Source: CAZHHH01 sp052400685
Lineage (GTDB): Bacteria > Bacteroidota > Bacteroidia > Bacteroidales > Marinilabiliaceae
Length of the DNA: 64,000 nucleotides
NCBI GenBank assembly: GCA_052400685.1
Contig: JBQTGJ010000006.1
Reading direction: 5' to 3' (one strand)
Position 1 is the first letter of the stretch, and every line of letters starts with the position of its first letter. The notes beneath the pieces were generated by a model. It was not told the origin of the DNA and did no database searches. It was given only the letters and a program-made list of their open reading frames with translations. The translations under genes and the position numbers were made by a program. Positions 30,039 to 39,183 of this stretch are shown in pieces.

Positions 30039-31805
30039 ATGTCCAGACTCTTCTCAACATTTCTTAAAAACAACCTAATAATCAGCACACTGATTAAAAT
30101 TAAAGAGGTACTGCCGGTTAAATACAAGCGGAAATCATTAAAAATGCTTTTTCTGTTATTTCTAAACTCAGTATTTGAGATGATGGGATTAGCCGCTTTT
30201 CTGCCACTATTCTCTGTTATTCTGCAACCCGGCGTCATTGAGGATCACCACATCATCGGACCAATTTATAAAAGCATGGGATTCACATCCGACCGCCAAT
30301 TTATATTAGTTCTTGCCGGGTTAATTGTGATTGTCATGGTCATCAAAAACATTGCTTCGCTTATGATTGTTCGTTCGCAAGCCAAATTCTCGCTCTCCCT
30401 CTATCAATATTTTTCAAACCGGCTACACCAGCTATACTATAGCAAAGGCTTTCCATTTTTCAAAAACACCAACTCAAACGTTATACTCCGAAATATCAAT
30501 ACCATTCCCACCCAATTTGCCAACAACGAGGTATTGCCTATTTTTAACTTCTTAAATGAAGTATTGGTGCTGATACTGATACTCACCGGATTGATGCTGT
30601 ACGATGCAAAAGCCATCTTACTGCTAACCTTTACCATATTGCCCATCTTTCTGCTGTTTTACAACTGGGTAAAAGGCAGGTCTCTAAGACTTGAAAGAGA
30701 AGCCAATACCATTACGCCTAAGCTCACACAGAGCATTTTTCAAAGTGTACACGGATATACCGATGTGGAGATTACCAATACACAAAAACAATTCCGCAAA
30801 CGCATCACCGATTTAATCGGACGCATGGTTCAACTCAACATCCGCCGCACTGTATACACCGCCGCGCCTACCAAAGTCATTGAAACAGGCATGGTCATCA
30901 CCATTTTTGTGATTACCGCCTACGGACTTTTCTTTTTACCCGACCGCGCCGGACTGGCTGCCCTGTTGGGTCTGTTTGCCCTGGCGGCCTACCGCATACT
31001 GCCATCGGTTAACCGAATGATGATTGCCCTCATAAGCATTAAAGGCTACCAGTACACCTTCGAGATTATTTCGTCCGTCAAGGATTTTGAACCCGATAAT
31101 ATCACCCACCAACCCATCTCATTTAATGAAGCAATAAGCATTCATGAACTCGCCTTCCGTTTTCCGGATGCCGACAAAGAGGTGCTCAGCAACATTAACC
31201 TGACCATAAAAAAAGGCGAAAGCATCGGCATCATGGGGGCTTCGGGTTCCGGCAAAACCACGCTCATGAATCTGCTTCTGGGCTTTTGGAAGCCCACCTG
31301 CGGAACCATAAATGTTGACGGACAGCCATTGTCACAGGCAACGCTTAAATCATGGCGCGACCGTATAGGTTATGTGCAACAGGAGGTTTACATTATTGAC
31401 GGGTCGGTGGCCGAAAATGTGGCATTCGGAATGGAAAGCAAGGAGATAGACACCAAAAAACTTAAAAAGGTGCTGAAACAGGCCAGCCTGTGGGAACACA
31501 TCCAAAGTTTGCCCGACTCCATCCACACAAACATTGGCGAACGGGGAACCCGCCTTTCGGGTGGACAACGTCAACGCATTGGGATTGCCCGCGCCCTGTA
31601 CGCCGGCGCAGATGTGCTCTTCTTTGACGAAGCCACTTCCGCTCTCGACTCTCAAACTGAAATGGAAATTACCGAATCAATACGAACACTGGCCGATGGA
31701 AATCTTACTCTTATAATTATTGCACACAGAGAAACGACGTTGAAGTATTGTGAGAGGATTATTAAACTAAAAAATGGACATATTATACGAAAGGATAGAA
31801 GCTAA
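30039..31805 (+). CDS. ABC transporter, fused permease-ATPase (PglK/MsbA-like flippase)
   Basis: 588 residues. The N-terminal ~340 residues hold six membrane segments; the C-terminal ATPase has Walker A GASGSGKTT (around 400), Q-loop YVQQEVYI, signature LSGGQRQRIGIARAL, Walker B VLFFDEATSALD and H-loop IIAHRETT. The arrangement resembles PglK/WlaB-type flippases that move lipid-linked oligosaccharides across the inner membrane. As the first gene of a glycosyltransferase cluster it probably exports an undecaprenyl-linked glycan, although a Wzy-like gene is also present later in the cluster. It is the first plus-strand gene after the repeat array. Confidence 0.85.
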   Translation: MSRLFSTFLKNNLIISTLIKIKEVLPVKYKRKSLKMLFLLFLNSVFEMMGLAAFLPLFSVILQPGVIEDHHIIGPIYKSMGFTSDRQFILVLAGLIVIVMVIKNIASLMIVRSQAKFSLSLYQYFSNRLHQLYYSKGFPFFKNTNSNVILRNINTIPTQFANNEVLPIFNFLNEVLVLILILTGLMLYDAKAILLLTFTILPIFLLFYNWVKGRSLRLEREANTITPKLTQSIFQSVHGYTDVEITNTQKQFRKRITDLIGRMVQLNIRRTVYTAAPTKVIETGMVITIFVITAYGLFFLPDRAGLAALLGLFALAAYRILPSVNRMMIALISIKGYQYTFEIISSVKDFEPDNITHQPISFNEAISIHELAFRFPDADKEVLSNINLTIKKGESIGIMGASGSGKTTLMNLLLGFWKPTCGTINVDGQPLSQATLKSWRDRIGYVQQEVYIIDGSVAENVAFGMESKEIDTKKLKKVLKQASLWEHIQSLPDSIHTNIGERGTRLSGGQRQRIGIARALYAGADVLFFDEATSALDSQTEMEITESIRTLADGNLTLIIIAHRETTLKYCERIIKLKNGHIIRKDRS

Positions 31806-31944
31806 AAACTCGATCATTTTGTTACACTTCCTTTCAATACGATCATTTTCGATAACAAACTCACATTTCTAAAGTTCCGCGAACTCAAAAACAAGGCATT
31901 CCTATCTGCCACTGGACTTTTATTTCAAAACTAAAGTCACAATT

Positions 31945-32976
31945 ATGAAACACGTTTTTTGTATACATAGCCCAATAACGTACTTAATGATGCGCAGCAT
32001 TGCTGAATATAAGAATATTAAAACAAAAGATATCATTGTTTTCACCAGACGGGGATACAGCTTTGAATGGGAAAATATCAAACCAATTCCCCTCTATGCG
32101 CCTATTTTTACAAATTCAGTTAAAAACAAACCTCTGTTTTGCTTTGTAAAAAAAATAGTCTTTATCATGAGAATATCATTATGGACGATAAACATATTAA
32201 AAATATTAAAATTTAAGAGATGTGAATTATATATTCCCAATTCTGGAATCATTGAATGGAACTTATTAACATCCAAAATACTCCCTAAATCATTTAATTA
32301 CATTGAAGAAGGGAATCAGTATTATAAAAAAGATTGGCTATTAGCAAAAGAAAAAAAAGTTCGTATAAAAGAAAGGTTACCATATTTAGGAATTTTAAAA
32401 TATACAGGACATTTTTCCAATAGAGTCAAAAACACATTTATCTATAGTAATGAAATAAGAAATGATATTCCTGGTAGTATTATTTTATTAGACCTTAAAC
32501 ACACCCTAAAACAAATTGAAATTAAAGATCAAAAAAAAGAAGTAATTCTTGTAATTGATGGTGGCAGCACATGGAACCAGGCTTTTTCATTAAATCAACA
32601 TGCTAGCACATTAAAAGATGTTTTAGGGAACATCAAACTTAGCCATCCCAATCTTCCTCTTTCATTTAAGCTACATCCCAATCAATATGCTTCAATAAAA
32701 GAAACATCAACTTTTAGAACTTTAATACGGGAATATTTTCCAAATGCAAAAGAGCTCCCCCCTGAAACTGTTCCGGCATCATATCTTGGAAATAAAAATA
32801 AAATTATATATGCAGGAGATAGTTCCTTAAGTCTTTATTCATATATACTAGGCATTCCCATTAAATCTCACCTCTTTTCATATTCAAAGAATAATAAAAA
32901 CTATACAATTGAAAACCGACGAAAAAGATACCCAATAAACTATATACTGTGTAACTGTTTAAATTTTTTTATTTGA
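31945..32976 (+). CDS. Putative sialyltransferase with an IS-altered C-terminus
   Basis: 343 residues, cytoplasmic, AT-rich. It has the three spaced motifs of bacterial sialyltransferases: a D/E-D/E-G motif (IEEGNQ, residues 120-125), an HP motif (FKLHPNQ, H244-P245) and a Ser pair after them (AGDSSLS, S293-S294). These are seen in the GT38/GT52/GT80/GT100 groups, which transfer sialic acid from CMP-Neu5Ac. The NeuB-like gene downstream supports this. The IS begins at 32951, so the last eight codons (CNCLNFFI) come from IS sequence. Removing the IS and one 3 bp target copy restores a frame ending 16 codons later (stop 33888-33890). The enzyme may still work, since the motifs are intact. Confidence 0.6.
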   Translation: MKHVFCIHSPITYLMMRSIAEYKNIKTKDIIVFTRRGYSFEWENIKPIPLYAPIFTNSVKNKPLFCFVKKIVFIMRISLWTINILKILKFKRCELYIPNSGIIEWNLLTSKILPKSFNYIEEGNQYYKKDWLLAKEKKVRIKERLPYLGILKYTGHFSNRVKNTFIYSNEIRNDIPGSIILLDLKHTLKQIEIKDQKKEVILVIDGGSTWNQAFSLNQHASTLKDVLGNIKLSHPNLPLSFKLHPNQYASIKETSTFRTLIREYFPNAKELPPETVPASYLGNKNKIIYAGDSSLSLYSYILGIPIKSHLFSYSKNNKNYTIENRRKRYPINYILCNCLNFFI

Positions 32977-33837
32977 TTCTATTAAGCATTAACTTTATCA
33001 TTGCAATCTGGATCATTGTTTCGCTTGTATCAGTCAGATATTCAAAGTCTTTGCTGAGCCTTCGATAGCTTTCGAACCAGGAAAAAGTTCTTTCGACCAC
33101 CCATCGTTTAGGTATGACCTTAAACTTAGGTGATTCTTTAGGTCTTAATACAATATCTAACACCAAGCCGAACGCGGCTTTGGTTTTGTCAATTAGTTCG
33201 CCTCTGTATCCACCATCGGCTACGATTTTGACAAGACGGTTGAAGCGACCTTTCAATGTAACAATCACATTAGGAGCGCCTTTGCTATCATGGACATTTG
33301 CAGCATGTACCACTACAGTTAATAGAAGACCCATAGTGTCTGTAATAATATGTCGTTTACGACCTTTTATGTGTTTACCACCATCATAGCCTCTGTCTTG
33401 TCCACCTAGCCGAGTGGTTTTAACAGACTGACTGTCAATACATGCCAAGCTCGGAGAGACGTTTCTCCCCGCTTTTTCTCGAATATAATCTCGAAGAAAC
33501 TCGTGTAGTTGTTCAATAACACCCGTGTTCTTCCATTTAGTAAAGTAATAATAAACCAGTTCCCATTTGGGAAAGCACCTTGGCAGCATGCGCCATTGAC
33601 AGCCGGTTTTAAGCAAATAAAAGATGGCATTGAAAATATCACGCAAAGAGTGTTTTCTTTTGCGTTTGTCCTTTAAAATGCCATTTAATAGCATCCATTG
33701 GCTATCAGAGAGGTTGGTTGGATAGTGATTCATGTAATATTAACAGTTTGGAAACCATTAATTTACGAATTATTATTCAATTAAACAACTGGTAGTCAAT
33801 GTTTTATGCTTTAAAAATTATAAATTTAAACAGCTAC
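32951..33837. mobile_element. IS5-family insertion sequence, 887 bp
   Basis: Ends are 16 bp inverted repeats, GTAACTGTTTAAATTT on the left and GTAGCTGTTTAAATTT read inwards from the right (one mismatch). A direct TGT flanks both ends (32948-32950 and 33838-33840), consistent with a 3 bp target duplication. It has a single transposase gene on the minus strand. No second copy is seen in the window. The insertion lies within the last codons of the sialyltransferase-like gene. Confidence 0.8.
32969..33733 (-). CDS. IS5-family transposase
   Basis: 254 residues, complete. The N-terminal part (MNHYPTNLSDSQWMLLNGIL, then LKTGCQWRMLPRCFPKWELVYYYFTKW) is the DUF4096-like domain of IS5 transposases. 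The DDE core has CIDSQSVKTTR, KIVADGGYRGELI and ERTFSWFESYRRLSKDFE, holding the D, D and E of the catalytic triad. It looks intact and so possibly active. Confidence 0.93.
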   Translation of the reverse strand: MNHYPTNLSDSQWMLLNGILKDKRKRKHSLRDIFNAIFYLLKTGCQWRMLPRCFPKWELVYYYFTKWKNTGVIEQLHEFLRDYIREKAGRNVSPSLACIDSQSVKTTRLGGQDRGYDGGKHIKGRKRHIITDTMGLLLTVVVHAANVHDSKGAPNVIVTLKGRFNRLVKIVADGGYRGELIDKTKAAFGLVLDIVLRPKESPKFKVIPKRWVVERTFSWFESYRRLSKDFEYLTDTSETMIQIAMIKLMLNRIK

Positions 33838-34147
33838 TGTATCTAAAAAAAAATCAATACAACAATAAAGCAACAATAGCATATAATTGAAAAAATTATT
33901 CAACTAAAATATGTGCTATAATCATCTTTGATTAGCCCCCATCCTTTCAATGAAATGGCCGATCCACACAAAAAAACAATTATGGACCATCTCTGTCAGT
34001 TCAAAGATATACCAAATGGGATGCACTCGTTATTGACAAAAGAAACACCTTAACATCTGAAATCAATAATGTTTATAATGATGGGACAAAAGAAAGTCAG
34101 AGGAGGAATCATTAAATCTGAAATTAAGACAACAAAAAAATAATATT
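33838..34147 (+). other. Gene remnant region between the IS and the neuB-like gene
   Basis: 310 bp. The first ~50 bases hold the displaced 3' end of the sialyltransferase-like gene (to 33890). From about 33953 to 34122 one plus frame without a start reads RYTKWDALVIDKRNTLTSEI and similar protein-like sequence and ends in a stop. It may be the tail of a deleted gene; no family is recognised. Confidence 0.35.
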
Positions 34148-34999
34148 ATGCCGGTACCAGAAATAATTGCAGAAATTGGATGTAACCATAAAGGAGATAT
34201 GGCAATTGCCAAAGTGATGATAACTACAGCTGCCATTTTTTGCAAAGCGGATGTCATCAAATTTCAAAAAAGAACACCCAAGGAGTTACTTAGTGAAACC
34301 GAGTATAATTCACCTCATCCTAACCCCGAAAATTCGTATGGCTCAACCTATGGGGCTCACCGAGAATTTCTTGAGCTGAATATTGAACAGCATAAACTAC
34401 TAAAAGCCTGGTGTGAAGAATTAGGCGTTACTTATAGTTGCTCTGTGTGGAACATGACATCGGCAAAAGAAATAGCATCACTCAATCCAAAACTCATAAA
34501 AATACCATCGGCCTGTAATCTTAAATTTGAAATGCTTCAGTATTTATGTGAGAATTATCCCGGCGAAATTCATATTTCATTTGGGATGACCACACATGAA
34601 GAAGAGGAACGCATTGTCACTTTTTTTAAAAAATATAACCGCGCTAACGATCTCGTAATTTACAGTTGTACCTCCGGTTATCCGGTTGCTTTTGATGATG
34701 TCTGTCTGTATGAAATTACCCGATTAAAACAAACCTTTGAAAAGCGAGTAAAAAAAATAGGTTTTTCAGGCCATCATTTGGGCATTGCAACAGATATTGC
34801 CGCCATAACTCTGGGCGCTGAATGGATTGAGCGACATTTCACGCTCGACCGTACATGGAAAGGCACCGATCATGCCGCATCCCTAGAACCCGACGGCATG
34901 CGTCGATTGGTAAGAGATATTCGTAATGTTTATAAAACATTCAGCTATAAAGACCACGAAATATTGGATATAGAAGAAATTCAAAAAAAAAAAAATTAA
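34148..34999 (+). CDS. NeuB-like sialic (nonulosonic) acid synthase, without SAF domain
   Basis: 283 residues. It follows the NeuB TIM-barrel: PEIIAEIGCNHKGD at the N-terminus, DVIKFQKRTPKELL, IKIPSACNLKFEML, SFGMTTHEEEE, CTSGYPVAFDDV, GFSGHHLGIATDIAAITLGAEWIERHFT and KGTDHAASLEP. The enzyme condenses phosphoenolpyruvate with ManNAc or a related sugar to form a nonulosonic acid. Usual NeuB proteins are ~335-350 residues with a C-terminal antifreeze-like SAF domain; this one stops before it, at a run of 13 A (34983-34995). Neither shifted frame past the run gives a SAF domain, and the next gene starts 3 nt after the stop. No CMP-sugar synthetase (NeuA) is seen nearby. Confidence 0.8.
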   Translation: MPVPEIIAEIGCNHKGDMAIAKVMITTAAIFCKADVIKFQKRTPKELLSETEYNSPHPNPENSYGSTYGAHREFLELNIEQHKLLKAWCEELGVTYSCSVWNMTSAKEIASLNPKLIKIPSACNLKFEMLQYLCENYPGEIHISFGMTTHEEEERIVTFFKKYNRANDLVIYSCTSGYPVAFDDVCLYEITRLKQTFEKRVKKIGFSGHHLGIATDIAAITLGAEWIERHFTLDRTWKGTDHAASLEPDGMRRLVRDIRNVYKTFSYKDHEILDIEEIQKKKN

Positions 35000-35002
35000 A
35001 AC

Positions 35003-35845
35003 ATGATACAAAAATATAAAGAAGTAATTGTACTCGGCAGTGGAGAATCCATAAACCAATTAAGTCATGAAGAAATCTCCTATATAAAAAATTGTGAAAT
35101 AATAATTGCTGTAAACAAATATGCTGCATTTTATGAACTTAAAGGTATCATCCCAACGCACATATATTTTGTAGATTCTTTTGAAAACAGTTTAAACATA
35201 TTAGGCTATATTATCAAAAAATTCAGAAAAAACAACATAAACAACATAACATATATACTTAGTTCTGAAATAAATGTATTAGTAGTAACAAATCGAATAC
35301 AAATATTTTACAAATTCATAAAACACAGATTCCAACTTTTTAAAATATTTATACACTCAAGGACATTATTTACTTTCAAAAAATTACTTTTTCAGAAATA
35401 CAATTACCTCCTCATATCCCCAAAAAACACAATTAATTTTATTGAGCATACAAATTGGTTGAACATGGGTCAATGGGCAAAATCATTATCAGAACCATTG
35501 TTTCACTATAGAGGTAGCTTGAGTACTGTTCTTAATTATATCTCAATTAAATATCCCGGCTATAAAGTTGCATTAGTTGGAAATGATTTTAATTCATCCA
35601 ATTATTTCTATCAAAAAGAATTAGATAATTTCAATCTAAAATGGAAAGATTGGACTTATAAGATTATCAAAAAAGAAAACAAACATTTTAGTGCAATACC
35701 TTTTCAAGGGAAAACAATATTTGAAGCTTTTCCTTTAATTACCGAAAACATGAAAGCCACAAATAATGAATTGTATTGCATCAATCCAAACAGTTTATTG
35801 GTTACTAAAAATTGTGTCCCATTCAAACGACTAAACGTCAAATAA
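35003..35845 (+). CDS. GT42-like putative sialyltransferase
   Basis: 280 residues, very AT-rich. It resembles the Campylobacter Cst-type GT42 fold: an N-terminal nucleotide-binding GSGESINQLSHEEI (cf. GNGPSLKEID), NKYAAFYE, PTHIYFVD, then YRGSLSTVLNYISIKYPGYK with ALVGNDF (cf. TSGVYMCTVAIALGYKEIYLSGIDF), and LYCINPNSLL (257-266; cf. LYCLCPNSLL). R170 matches the conserved Arg. The catalytic His of CstII is not clearly placed (H228 is a candidate). The role, transfer of a nonulosonic acid from its CMP form, is inferred from this and the adjoining neuB-like gene. Another possible reading is a DUF115-like methyltransferase-type protein. Confidence 0.5.
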   Translation: MIQKYKEVIVLGSGESINQLSHEEISYIKNCEIIIAVNKYAAFYELKGIIPTHIYFVDSFENSLNILGYIIKKFRKNNINNITYILSSEINVLVVTNRIQIFYKFIKHRFQLFKIFIHSRTLFTFKKLLFQKYNYLLISPKNTINFIEHTNWLNMGQWAKSLSEPLFHYRGSLSTVLNYISIKYPGYKVALVGNDFNSSNYFYQKELDNFNLKWKDWTYKIIKKENKHFSAIPFQGKTIFEAFPLITENMKATNNELYCINPNSLLVTKNCVPFKRLNVK

Positions 35846-35933
35846 ATATTTGACAAACTATTAAAAAAAAAGCCGCAGACAGTTTTAAAAGCCTTTAGTA
35901 TTTTTGTTTAAAACTACGACACATATAATAAAG

Positions 35934-36836
35934 ATGCATATCTACGCTATTATAGTCACCTACAACGGGGTCAAATGGATTAATAAATGCTTCGGAAGCC
36001 TCGTAAACTCGTCTATTCCATTAAAAATATTAGCCATTGACAATGGTTCATCAGATGGCACTCCAGCTTTAATTAAAGAAAAATTTCCCAAGGTCGAAGT
36101 CATTGAAACAGGTCAAAACCTTGGATTTGGGAAAGCTAACAACATTGGACTAAAAAGGACGCTTGACGAAAAGGCCGATTATGCTTTTCTATTGAACCAA
36201 GATGCGTGGGTGGAAGAGGATACAATTGAAAAACTAATTGGGATACATAAAGTTAATAACAATTATGCTCTTCTAGCTCCTTTACAATTAAATGGAGAAG
36301 GATTACTTCTCGACAATTATTTTTATATATATTCGATCACCCCGGTTAGAGAATTAGTATCAGATACAATGCTAAATAAACAAAAAAAAAAGATTTATAA
36401 AACGCCATTTCTGAATGGAGCATGTTGGCTTTTACCATTAAAAACAATAACAAACATTGGCGGTTTTGATCCTCTTTTTCCTCATTACGGAGAAGACAAT
36501 GATTACATTAACAGAATTCACAGGCAAAATTTAGAGATAGGGATATGTCCAAATACATATGTCTATCATGACAGAGAGTATCGGAAAGAAAATATATCAA
36601 AAGAAAAGTATATCAATCGCACATATATTTCTTTATTAGTTGATTTAAAAAAGAATAGATATTCAATCATTTATTATTACAAAAAACTATCAAAAACCTT
36701 AATAAGACTACTCCTTTCAAAAAGAAATGCACAGATTAAATTGCAAATTAAAGCACTCTTTAAATTGTTTAAAAATTATAAATATGCAAAATCGCATTGT
36801 AAAATAGAAATGACTAAAAAAGCACATTATTTGTAA
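35934..36836 (+). CDS. Family 2 glycosyltransferase
   Basis: 300 residues from ATG 35934 (MHIYAIIVTYNG), the usual GT2 N-terminus; an in-frame upstream ATG at 35904 adds MFKTTTHIIK. The GT-A fold is shown by IIVTYNGVKWINKC, AIDNGSSDGT, GFGKANNIGL and LLNQDAWVE; the acceptor part has NGACWLLPL and PHYGEDNDYINRI. It is of the rhamnosyltransferase-like type (WbbL group). The likely role is addition of one sugar to the lipid-linked repeat unit in the cytoplasm. It is AT-rich like its upstream neighbours. Confidence 0.85.
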   Translation: MHIYAIIVTYNGVKWINKCFGSLVNSSIPLKILAIDNGSSDGTPALIKEKFPKVEVIETGQNLGFGKANNIGLKRTLDEKADYAFLLNQDAWVEEDTIEKLIGIHKVNNNYALLAPLQLNGEGLLLDNYFYIYSITPVRELVSDTMLNKQKKKIYKTPFLNGACWLLPLKTITNIGGFDPLFPHYGEDNDYINRIHRQNLEIGICPNTYVYHDREYRKENISKEKYINRTYISLLVDLKKNRYSIIYYYKKLSKTLIRLLLSKRNAQIKLQIKALFKLFKNYKYAKSHCKIEMTKKAHYL

Positions 36837-37059
36837 AAAAGAACAACACTTAACCAAGTAAATTGGGAAAATGAAATACTAAAATTAACCTTCTAAAAAA
36901 AATATCTAACCAACAACAAAAAGGGACATAAATACCGACCGTCGGAAGCACAAACGCACTCCACAAAGCCTTATTTATTATTATTTCGGTTCTTGGGCTT
37001 CAAAGCAGCCGAACTATTCAGACGATATTTGGGAAAATAGAATATAAAACACTTTTTAT

Positions 37060-38349
37060 ATGTATCAACAACTTATTGGGAAACAGAGCCGCCTGTCTGT
37101 AACGGGATTGGGCTATGTGGGCTTGCCCCTGGCACTGGCTTTTGCGCGCAAAATGAAAGTGATTGCTTTCGACATTAAGGCGGAACGTATTGAGCAGATG
37201 CGTCAGGGCATTGACCCCAGCAAAGAACTGACGTCATCGGCATTTGCCGGAGCTGATATTGAATACACCAGTAACCCGGAAGATTTACGCCAGGCCGCCT
37301 TTCACATTGTGGCCGTTCCCACCCCCATCAACAAACACAATCTGCCCGATTTAAACCCACTGCTCAGCGCCACCGCCACCGTTGGCCGGGCACTAAAAAA
37401 AGGCGATATTGTGGTATTTGAGTCAACCGTATACCCGGGCTGTACCGAAGAGGAGTGTGTGCCGGTGCTGGAACGCGAATCAGGCCTGAAATACAACGTC
37501 GACTTTAAGGTTGGCTATTCGCCCGAACGCATCAATCCGGGCGATAAAGAACATACGCTGACCAAGATATTAAAGATCGTGTCGGGCTCCGATGCCGCAA
37601 CTCTGGAGACCATCGCACAAGTGTATGGCGCCATCATCGAAGCGGGCATCTACAAAGCCGGTTCCATAAAAGTGGCCGAGGCTGCTAAAATCATTGAGAA
37701 CACCCAGCGCGATGTCAATATTGCCCTGATGAACGAACTGTCACTCATCTTCAACAAACTAAATATTAATACCTACGAGGTACTGGAGGCAGCCGGCACC
37801 AAATGGAACTTTCTGAAGTTTTTCCCCGGACTGGTGGGCGGGCATTGTATTGGTGTTGATCCCTACTACCTCACCTACAAAGCCAGTGAACTGGGTATAC
37901 ATTCCAAAATAATTACCGGCGGCCGAACCATCAACGACGGCATGGCGGCTTATATTGCCAACGAAACAGTAAAAAAACTCATCTCATCGGGCCACCCCAT
38001 ACATGGGTCGCGCATATTGGTGATGGGCGCTACCTTTAAAGAAAATGTGAGCGACATACGCAACTCCAAAGTGGCCGACCTGATTCATGAATTAAAATCA
38101 TTCAGCCTCACCGTTGAGGTAATGGATCCACACGCTTCGTCGGCTGAGCTATTGCATGAGTATGGTTTCAGTCTGACCGGGCAACCCAATGGGAAATACC
38201 AGGCCATTATTGTAGCCGTAAACCACACCCCATACTGCAACATAAAAGAAGCCGACTTCAAAAACAGGCTGGTGGATAATGGTTTGCTGGTAGATGTAAA
38301 AGGTATTTACCGACAAAAAATAAAACACCTTAATTATTGGGGGTTGTAA
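37060..38349 (+). CDS. tviB: UDP-N-acetylhexosamine (UDP-GlcNAc/GalNAc) 6-dehydrogenase, WbpO/TviB-like
   Basis: 429 residues. It has an N-terminal Rossmann domain GLGYVGLPLALAF, then VPTPI, ESTVYPGCTEE, YSPERINPGDKEH and the active-site loop GGHCIGVDPYYL with C263. The long middle helix AEAAKIIENTQRDVNIALMNE and the YSPERINPGD motif are those of the WbpO/TviB group, which oxidises UDP-GalNAc or UDP-GlcNAc to the uronic acid with two NAD+. This supplies an acetamido-uronic acid to the polysaccharide. Its GC content is clearly higher than that of the sialyl genes upstream, which points to a mosaic origin. Confidence 0.85.
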   Translation: MYQQLIGKQSRLSVTGLGYVGLPLALAFARKMKVIAFDIKAERIEQMRQGIDPSKELTSSAFAGADIEYTSNPEDLRQAAFHIVAVPTPINKHNLPDLNPLLSATATVGRALKKGDIVVFESTVYPGCTEEECVPVLERESGLKYNVDFKVGYSPERINPGDKEHTLTKILKIVSGSDAATLETIAQVYGAIIEAGIYKAGSIKVAEAAKIIENTQRDVNIALMNELSLIFNKLNINTYEVLEAAGTKWNFLKFFPGLVGGHCIGVDPYYLTYKASELGIHSKIITGGRTINDGMAAYIANETVKKLISSGHPIHGSRILVMGATFKENVSDIRNSKVADLIHELKSFSLTVEVMDPHASSAELLHEYGFSLTGQPNGKYQAIIVAVNHTPYCNIKEADFKNRLVDNGLLVDVKGIYRQKIKHLNYWGL

Positions 38350-38364
38350 TAACAGGTAAGTGCC

Positions 38365-39165
38365 ACTCATGCCCCGCACCCCCCTAACCCCCTTTAGGGG
38401 GAACTACCAACGCGCCTGGCAGAGCACCTGACACATTTAACAAGCAACCAAAATATAAGAAAAACACAAAAAACCAGAAGTGCCCTGCCACATCCCCCCT
38501 CAAGGGGGGACCGAGGGGGGCATGGCGGGGCGAGAACCCAAAAGTGCTTGCCAAATATAAACAAACAAAAGCCCTCACCCCCCCCTAACCCCCTTCAGGG
38601 GGAACTACCAACGCGCATGGCAGAGCACCTGACACATTTACGAAGCAACCAAAATATAAAAGAAACACAAAAAGCCAGAAGTGCCCTGCCACATCCCCCC
38701 TCAAGGGGGGACCGAGGGGGGCGGGGATAAAACCAAAAAATGCTTGCCAAATATGAACAAACAAAAGCCCTCACACCCCCCTGACCCCCTTTTAGGGGGA
38801 ACTCCCGGCGCGCCGGGTAAAACACCTGACACATTTACGAAACAACCAAAATATAAGAAAAACACAAAAAACCAGAAGTGCTCTGCCACATCCCCCCTCA
38901 AGGGGGGACCGAGGGGGGCGGGGCGAGAACCCAAAAATGCTTTGCCAACATCTGCACCCCAGGAAAAGCCCTCACACCCCCCTAACCCCCTTTAGGGGGA
39001 ACTCCCGGCGCGCATGGCAGAGCACCTGACACATTTACCAAGCAACCAAAATATAAAAGAAACACAAAAAACCAGAAGTGCCCTGCCACATCCCCCCTCA
39101 AGGGGGAACCGAGGGGGGCGGGGATAAAACCAAAAAGTGCTTGCCAAACATCCACAAAAAAAGGA
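38365..39165. repeat. R1 repeat array (no R2)
   Basis: Four R1 composite units of about 200 bp, each with CCCCCCTAACCCCCTTTAGGGGG, an ACACATTTACxAAGCAACCAAAATATAA spacer and a CCCCCCTCAAGGGGGGACCGAGGGGGGC segment. This spacer variant (ATATAAAAGAAACAC) differs from the ATACTAGTGAAACAT form of the 15-29 kb blocks, so blocks evolve locally. Confidence 0.85.
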
Positions 39166-39183
39166 AAGAGGGAGGTAAAAACC

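Noticed and set aside
34983..34995. Programmed frameshift at the A13 run extending the neuB-like gene
   Set aside because: Both other frames stop within a few codons and give no SAF-like sequence.
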